Positions 57,679-64,000 of a stretch of 64,000 nt of DNA are shown here, one piece after another (the first letter of the stretch is position 1; the number at the start of each line of letters is the position of its first letter). A program made the position numbers and the translations under genes. Under the pieces are notes generated by a model. It saw only the letters and a program-made list of their open reading frames with translations. It was not told the origin of the DNA and ran no database searches. Source of the stretch: Umbelopsis ramanniana AG (lineage: Eukaryota > Mucoromycota > Umbelopsidomycetes > Umbelopsidales > Umbelopsidaceae); the NCBI RefSeq assembly GCF_025399195.1, contig NW_026252111.1, positions 62,001-126,000 of the forward strand. The letters run 5' to 3'.

Positions 57679-60074
57679 ATGTTGCTGTCTGTCGCCACCA
57701 GATCTAAGCAAATTAGAAGGACGGGTGTTCGCTGTGTCTCACAGCTGGTAAGTCACTGTTGCGATTTCAACCTGCCCTGACATCCCAGCTATTAAGCTTG
57801 CTCATTGATGTTGACAGACTCCGCGGAATCGCTTGTCGCAAATGTTCATACCAACGTCAAAAGAAAAGGTGGCGGCCTCCAACGCCGATGCAGTTGCAAG
57901 TCATTCGCTAATGCTCAAATCTGGCTTCATAAGACAGGTAAGAATCCGCGCTGGTTCAGCATGCGTACCCCTGAGTTTCAGCAACCGTTCTCGCGACTGA
58001 CATTTTTACATTCTGCTCTCCTCTTGTGAACGTTATCAGTCCTCCTCTGGAATATACAGCATTCTTCCTATTGGTTTGAGGACTATAGAAAAAATAGAAA
58101 AGGTTATAGACGAGGAAATGCGGGCAATTGGTAAGTGGAGTTTCGGACCACAGGAGCAAGTAATGATTATGATTCTAATGTTTCATTCTCTGTAGGCGGG
58201 CAAAAATTGGCATTGCCTCTGGTTTTATCCTCAGAAATGTGGAAAAAGACTGGCAGATGGGATGGAATGGGAAGTGAAGTAAGTTTTGTCTTCAGATCCC
58301 AGACTTTGCGAATAGATCATTAGCTTACAATATCCGTAGCTATTCAAACTCCAAGATAGAAAGGAGTCTGACTTGCTCTTAGCGCCCACCCATGAAGAAG
58401 AAATCACCCAAATCGTCGCAAACGAGTTATCATCTTACCGACAATTGCCCATTCGCCTATACCAGATTGGTAAACACCAGATCACATCATTGCACTGCTC
58501 TTGCGAACAAAAGGCTGACTTTGAGATCATCCAAAAATTTAGGAAGAAAATATAGAGACGAGATGCGTCCTCGGTCCGGCCTCTTACGAGGACGTGAATT
58601 TATGATGAAGGACTTGTACACATTTGACGAAAGTTTAGAAACGGCATCAGTTGCATATGACGATGTGCAAGGAGCGTATAACAAAATCTTCCGTCGAATA
58701 GGCGTGCCTTTTGCCGTGGTAAGCATACTTTCATAATCGAATTATAGCATCAGCATGGATAATTGATATCGATGGAAAAAAAAAATGCATAGGCTGAAGC
58801 CGATACTGGAAATATCGGAGGATCAAGGTCCCACGAATACCACATTCTATCTGCAGGTAGGCTGCCAACTAGTATAATCTTACATTTGAGAAAAATGCTA
58901 AAAGTAGCTTTACCCCTCAGCCGGAGAAGACAATTTGCTTACTTGTTACAAATGTAATTACACCGCTAATGAGGAGAAGGCAACTGGTGTGCTCCCTGAG
59001 ACTCACGAAGCAGCACTCAAGGCTCAGTCAACCACAACCCCAGCTGGCGATAACTTTTTACAGCTGCTAAATCCTAGCTCAGCACACTCTCTAGGGGTCC
59101 AGTTTGCTACCATCAAAGCATCATTGGTCGACAAACATGGAAAAAGGACTATTCTGGAAGACAATGCACTTGTAGCAGCAGTCAGTAGCAGCAGTCGTGA
59201 AGTCAACTTTCTCAAAGTGTACGAAGTGATTCGAAAGCACATGGAGTCCAAAGTGGCGCCAGATCAACAGTTTGTTCGCTCAGAAATATCATTAACACCA
59301 TCGGTGCCGGACACCATATCTTCATCTCAAAGCGTCCATCTCATAATCGATGAATCAGCGGAAGAGGGAATAGAAGCTAACGAAGACACACTACAAAATG
59401 CAATGAAAAAGTTGTCGTGCAAAGACATTATTGTTCATCCAAAGGGAGATTATCGTGTTGCGCATGAAGGCGATTTCTGTCCATCCTGTCACACTGATAA
59501 CGTTTCGTCAAAACTCATCACGGAGAAAGCGATAGAGATCGGCCATACATTTTTGCTGGGAACAAAGTATTCCGACGCACTTGATTGTTCTTTCACACCT
59601 CGTGAGCCAGCTAACGCGCCCAAGTTGCCTGCACAAATGGGTTGCTATGGTATTGGTGTATCAAGGCTGTCCGCTGCTGTCATTGAATCGCTACACGATG
59701 ACGCCGGCATGATTTGGCCGACTAGCATTGCGCCTTATAGAGCCTGCATCCTTGTGGCTGATAACAAAAACCCAGAATCCAACGACATAGCCGAAAAACT
59801 TTACGATGAATTAAATGCTCAGGTATCCATCAACGATCCTCTTTGCAATGAAGTGGTGCTTGACGATCGTAAGGGCGGCTTTGGATTCAAGATTCGTGAC
59901 GCCGAAATGATCGGATATCCATTTGTAGTCATTGTTGGCAACAAGACCCGAACAAATGGAATGGTGGAAATAAGAGAACGCATCAAGGGTCAGAAAAGCC
60001 ATCAAATCGAACTTCCTATAACGGAAGCTGTAGCGCATTTGAAGCAACGCGTTGCTGAAAAGCTTGCTGTATAA
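57679..60074 (+). CDS. PARS2: Prolyl-tRNA synthetase, mitochondrial (bacterial type)
   Basis: Charges tRNA-Pro for mitochondrial translation; class II aminoacyl-tRNA synthetase. The N-terminus [19 protein letters not shown] is a good presequence. Exons join to give [59 protein letters not shown], motif 2 [19 protein letters not shown] and [14 protein letters not shown], then [17 protein letters not shown] and a bacterial-style Cys pair ([13 protein letters not shown]). An INS-like region follows (about 59100-59440) but is degenerate. Next are [36 protein letters not shown], motif 3 [17 protein letters not shown] and the anticodon-binding domain [11 protein letters not shown] through [10 protein letters not shown]. 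About seven exons. Confidence 0.95.
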
Positions 60075-60300
60075 TAATAGAGTGTAAACAAAACTGAAGG
60101 AAATAAACATAGAGATAAAAATCGAGCTTTCTTTGCACGTTCTTTGGATTGGAGACGTACTTCAGTAATTAAATTCGTCGTGTGTATTACTACCTTTGCA
60201 TCGCGTCTGTTCAATTTTTGGACACTACAAAAAAAAAAGTTGGTCACGATTTTTCTCATTCACGCGTCCCAATTCAGTCTTACAATCCACAGAACATGCA

Positions 60301-62295
60301 ATGAAGCTACGGCTGACAGATAAACGGAAAATCAAGCCACGACCAAAGACTAATGAGGCTTTAATGGAGCCAGTGCGAAAGTTTTGTGTATGTCAGTCAA
60401 CGGAAGACAATGGTTTTATGGTATGATAAAGCATTTCGTATAGTAAAGCTAAGAATTCCAGCTAACTTCAACTGACCAATATTATACTCTTCTTTATCCA
60501 CAATGGATATACTGTATTGAGTAGATATGGTGTGAAGTTTGCTTTGACTGGTTCCATGGAGCATGCGTGAACGTAAGTTGCAACACTGTAGAAATTTTAC
60601 CTTGCTTGAGCTTTGATCATTGAACAGACTCCGTTTCCCACATAGCTGACGCCAGCTGAGGCAAAAGGCATGGCCCATTATACCTGTCCTCAATGTACAG
60701 AGAAGAGCAAGGAGGGGGACAAAACGAAGGAGGATGGTGGGCTTGAGAACTCTAATAGTCAGCCGTCGAAGAAAGAAACTCGAAAACGAACCATCAAAGC
60801 CAAACCTAAAGCTGCACACAAAACCAACAGCCGAACCTCCAACGACGGTCATAATGCCACAGACCCTACCACCCTGTCACAGCCTCCGTTGAAGAGAAGA
60901 CGAGCTCTTCCGAGCATTACTGCCGCATCCCCTCAGAAACAGTACTTATTAAATAATACCTCACCTGTACAACAACCTATACGCGCTAGAGCCAAAATTA
61001 TGGTCATCCCACATACCACCGAAGATTTTCCAATATCCCCATTATCAACAACATCCTCCATGGATACTACTTCTCATATATTCTCGCCAACCCCAATATT
61101 GTCTACCATTGTTCATGATGAAGAAAACGAGCCAAAGCAACCATGTTTTATAGGAATGCTCAACGATGACTGCTTATTGCATATATGCCAAATTGTTGGC
61201 GAACAGTCGATAAATAACCTCCTCACTTTTATGGGAGTCTGCAGGCGCTGGCGCATGGTAGCTCTCTCTCCATCTGCAGTAAGCTCAATCTCGCTATTTT
61301 TGACTAGTTCTTGCCAATGGATTACTTCAACTCTCTAACATCCTCCCCCTTTTTTTTTGTCTTAGTGGGATGCTGTTGGCGTGGATTTGCGAAAGTTTTG
61401 CACGCAAATTTATGCCATGGTAGCGTCACAGCAATTATTGCATCAATTCTCTCATATTCGCAAGTTTCGCTTCAGAGATGATAGGCATTCTAATCATGCT
61501 ATTTGGTCGTTCAAATTTCGCACCATGACATGGATATTTCCCAAATTGAGGGAAGCTTCATTCGATAGCATGTTGGTGGAGCATATATTTGCTTTCATTT
61601 CGGCGTTTCGCAACTTAGAGGTCATATCATGTACACGGATGGAAAAGCCGCCTTATTTCGAAATGAATTTTTTATCGTTTGCCGATCACACTCAACTTCG
61701 AAAACTTCATCTGCATTTTCAGCATCCATGCGAGCATTCCAGCTATGGTTATTTGATGAAGAAGCGAGGACAATGGTTGCCCTCTAGCTTGCAGACACTC
61801 TCAATCATCAACTTATATGACACCGAAGAACATGATATTACAGGAAGCGACTGGTGGAACGTACGCACGGACAATGACTTCAACAGATTGGTGGCACGGT
61901 GGAACTTGATGGAAGAGGCTCTGGTCTCCAAATACGCGTTCTTCAGCGGTATGCCGCATTTGAGACATCTGACGGTAGGAAGGTGCAATTCTTGGACGTC
62001 GAGAGTCTGGATGGAATGCTTCTTACCGTGCTGCGAACAACTCGAGCACCTCCACCTTATAGGCTGGGATGGTGACGGCTGCCGAGAATCACCCACGAGC
62101 TGGCGACAACGTGTGGCAGACGAGGGCGATGATACTATAAGGGATTCAAATGACGACGCAGAGCAAGCTATCATACATTGTATCAGTCAGATGAAGAGCC
62201 TGCGTAGCCTCCGTTTAGAAGATTTTAATGTCCCCCCTGGCCTCATCGATTTGGTGCACAAGTTGCCGAGAATGGAGTCTTGCAGTGTATTTTGA
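60301..62295 (+). CDS. PHD finger plus F-box plus leucine-rich protein
   Basis: Exons 60301-60420, 60525-60572, then one from about 60649 and one from about 61367. The PHD finger is CVCQSTEDNGFMIWCEVCFD, WFHGACV and HYTCPQC: the C4HC3 ligand order is complete, so histone-tail binding is plausible. A basic Pro/Ser/Thr linker follows (KETRKRTIKAKPKAAHKTN, PPLKRRRALPS). The F-box is FIGMLNDDCLLHICQIVGEQ with FMGVCRRWRMVALSPSAW. Leucine-rich repeats follow: HIRKFRFRDD, FRNLEVISC, TQLRKLHLHF, SSLQTLSIINLYD, HLRHLTVGRC, EQLEHLHLIGW, KSLRSLRLEDF. The frame stops at 62295, but similar leucine-rich sequence continues in another frame, so the true end is doubtful. KDM2/FBXL19 proteins share PHD-F-box-LRR order; no CXXC or JmjC part is seen here. 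Confidence 0.85.
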
Positions 62296-63703
62296 TCGCT
62301 TTCGATGTATCAATAGACTAGAAATTCGTTGTCTTAATTCGCCCCGATATATTAGCTTGAGTAAAGTTCTCCTCGCTATTTGTACTATTGCATTTATGGA
62401 AAGTTTTGTACCCATAACTCCCATCCACTCAATTCTACCGCGAAGTCCGATGAAACTCATTGAGAGCTCAGTCAGTCAGACCCTTAATGGTCTCGGAGAG
62501 TCACTGCTGAAATTGAAGTCGAACGCTTTCATTCGTTTGGATTTTACTATGGATCCTTTTCCAGTGGCGATTAAATTGGGGGAGCTGGTAATGGGCTTTT
62601 TTTTTTTCAAACCTTTAAAACCTTCTTAATTGGTTATTTTGACATCCAGACCGCGGTTTCAACGCATTTTCAATACCTGTTTGAAAATCTTTCCATTGAT
62701 CCTGATTGCAAGATCAGGGTTTGATATTCCATGTTTGGCATCAACTCACCAAATCTGCAGCACGTACAGGTAGGTCACACGATATCCGCCTATTTGTTTT
62801 GCATTGCATCTTACGCAACGTGAACGCTTTTCGTCGGCAAAAAAAGTCTTTCGAATCTACTGCAATCTATTTGCAATCATAGCATTGTTTGTGATCTGGA
62901 TTGTATTAGAGGTATGAGGACGTGTACGTTAGTGGTTGGTAGTTGCGCAAGGATACGCAAGCAAGAAGCGGAGTTGTAATTTCCTGAAAGTGGCGCAGAC
63001 AGCTCTCATTTTGGTGAAAGGCCACATCATCCCTATCGAGCCCTGAAACATGAGAAAGCTATCGACTTTGCTTTAGCAACTCGAATATATAAAATCATGT
63101 TCGTACAGTATCAAGTAGAAAATGAAGCGAGACACAGCCATTTTTTTCTTGTCGCTACTTCAACAGTAAAATATGTGCTGCGGTGCGTGCATGTTCAAAA
63201 CAATGGAGCTAAAATCTTGTGGCATACTTGAAGATCGCATGGCCCTGCCAATAGCCGGATTTAAGGAATGTCATTCGATGGGCGGTCTCACATAAGCAGA
63301 CCACACTGATGGTAGATTTTTTTCATGTAAGTAAAGAGATCAAATGAATAGGTTGAAGATGATCGCCTTGATAGACGTATTTTAACAATATTAATTACAA
63401 GTGGCTCGTTATTTTGCGGGGAGTATCGCTGAGACGGCGGTATAATCCAGGTAGCGGCCGAAGATGCGCTGATTACCAGGCTCATTCGGCGCGTACACCG
63501 CGTGACTGCTCTTCACCAGGTCGAATTTTTGAGTCATTCCCAGACTTACTCGTAAGAAATCGATTTTGGGGGATTTTGAAAAAGGTCGACCCAAGCTAAC
63601 AATTACTTGCTGCGTTTTCTTTTACCCTCACTTTCTCTTTCCCTCATTCACTTTCCCTTTTCTTCACTACTGCATCTTCAACTGTGCATGTAAATAGTTT
63701 TTC
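62296..63703. other. Possible frameshifted continuation, then intergenic DNA
   Basis: From about 62290 to 62585 the +1 frame reads CINRLEIRCLNSPRYISLSK, later TLNGLGESLLKLKSNAFIRL and VAIKLGEL. A GTAATG..CATCCAG intron could join it to TAVSTHFQYLFENLS and a stop near 62724. This looks like the end of the leucine-rich gene. After about 62770 nothing coding is visible. A 40-nt CT-rich tract (63627-63668) precedes the zinc-cluster gene. Confidence 0.4.
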
Positions 63704-64000
63704 ATGGATAACATGCACGAATCCCAAACGACGGACAACAGCGCCAGTGCGAAACGGAAGAGACTTACACAGGCTTGCGATGTTTGCCGCAGAAAGAAGG
63801 TATGCCGAAAATGCAATATCCCCCATTTAAGATTGTCGGCCATTTCCTACATGTACAGTGTACATTTTAAAATGTTCGACATTCAATATAATTCATCTCC
63901 CAACCTACATCCTTCAATTTAGTTCTTTACTAAATGGTATAATTCCTATAGATCAAATGCGACGGTGCAAAACCAGCTTGTGCCAACTGTGTTCGAATGA
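63704..64000 (+). CDS. Zn2Cys6 transcription factor, 5' part only
   Basis: Fungal binuclear zinc-cluster DNA-binding protein. Exon 1 (63704-63799) encodes MDNMHESQTTDNSASAKRKR then LTQACDVCRRKK. The intron 63800-63951 has a TACTAAA branch site. Exon 2 starts IKCDGAKPACANCVRM and runs off the window. Five of six cysteines are visible with spacing Cx2Cx6Cx6Cx2C. The split after RRKK is a common intron position in this family. Regulated genes unknown. Confidence 0.93.

Overview
This is a gene-dense window of nuclear DNA from a filamentous fungus, most likely an early-diverging one (Mucoromycota, probably Mucorales). Genes are compact and cut by many short introns, mostly about 50-80 nt, with GT..AG ends and CTAAC-like branch sites. 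Non-coding DNA is AT-rich with long A/T homopolymers. The gene set fits: SLA2, OST1, GTR1, OPI1, a Paladin-type phosphatase, a Pyp-type tyrosine phosphatase and several F-box genes, including a tandem pair. The clade is inferred from protein flavour and architecture; no database search was possible. Nothing prokaryotic, viral or CRISPR-like is present.

Layout. 0-13 kb holds housekeeping genes: purine nucleoside phosphorylase (cut by the left edge), a RAMP4/Ysy6 ER protein, a GILT-type thiol reductase, divergently transcribed ribosomal proteins uL13 (RPL16) and eS21 (RPS21), endocytic adaptor SLA2, a TMEM70-like mitochondrial protein and prephenate dehydrogenase TYR1. 13-18 kb is sparser: possible hidden exons, a broken small secreted-type ORF, tRNA-Ala(AGC), and a 623-residue intronless membrane protein that I do not recognise. 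18-30 kb holds BolA, an aldo/keto reductase, a short-chain dehydrogenase, OST1, GTR1, an FYRN/FYRC chromatin protein and an FBXO9/Hrt3 F-box protein. 30-40 kb is the accessory part: a decayed TnpB/Fanzor-like zinc ribbon, a GNAT acetyltransferase, a rhodanese-PTP phosphatase behind a perfect CRE site, and two related F-box genes, one frameshifted.

40-64 kb holds a cysteine-rich type I membrane protein, a secreted GH1 beta-glucosidase, primase large subunit PRI2, OPI1, a 70-residue ORF behind a good TATA box, a three-repeat Paladin gene, mitochondrial prolyl-tRNA synthetase, a PHD + F-box + leucine-rich gene and the start of a Zn2Cys6 transcription factor cut by the right edge.

The genes form no obvious pathway cluster. 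Local themes are protein biogenesis (two ribosomal proteins, RAMP4, OST1, prolyl-tRNA synthetase, tRNA-Ala), ubiquitin ligase adaptors (four F-box loci) and phosphate or stress signalling (GTR1, Pyp-type PTP, Paladin, OPI1). Splice junctions given below were chosen by eye from GT/AG signals, reading-frame continuity and family alignment from memory.
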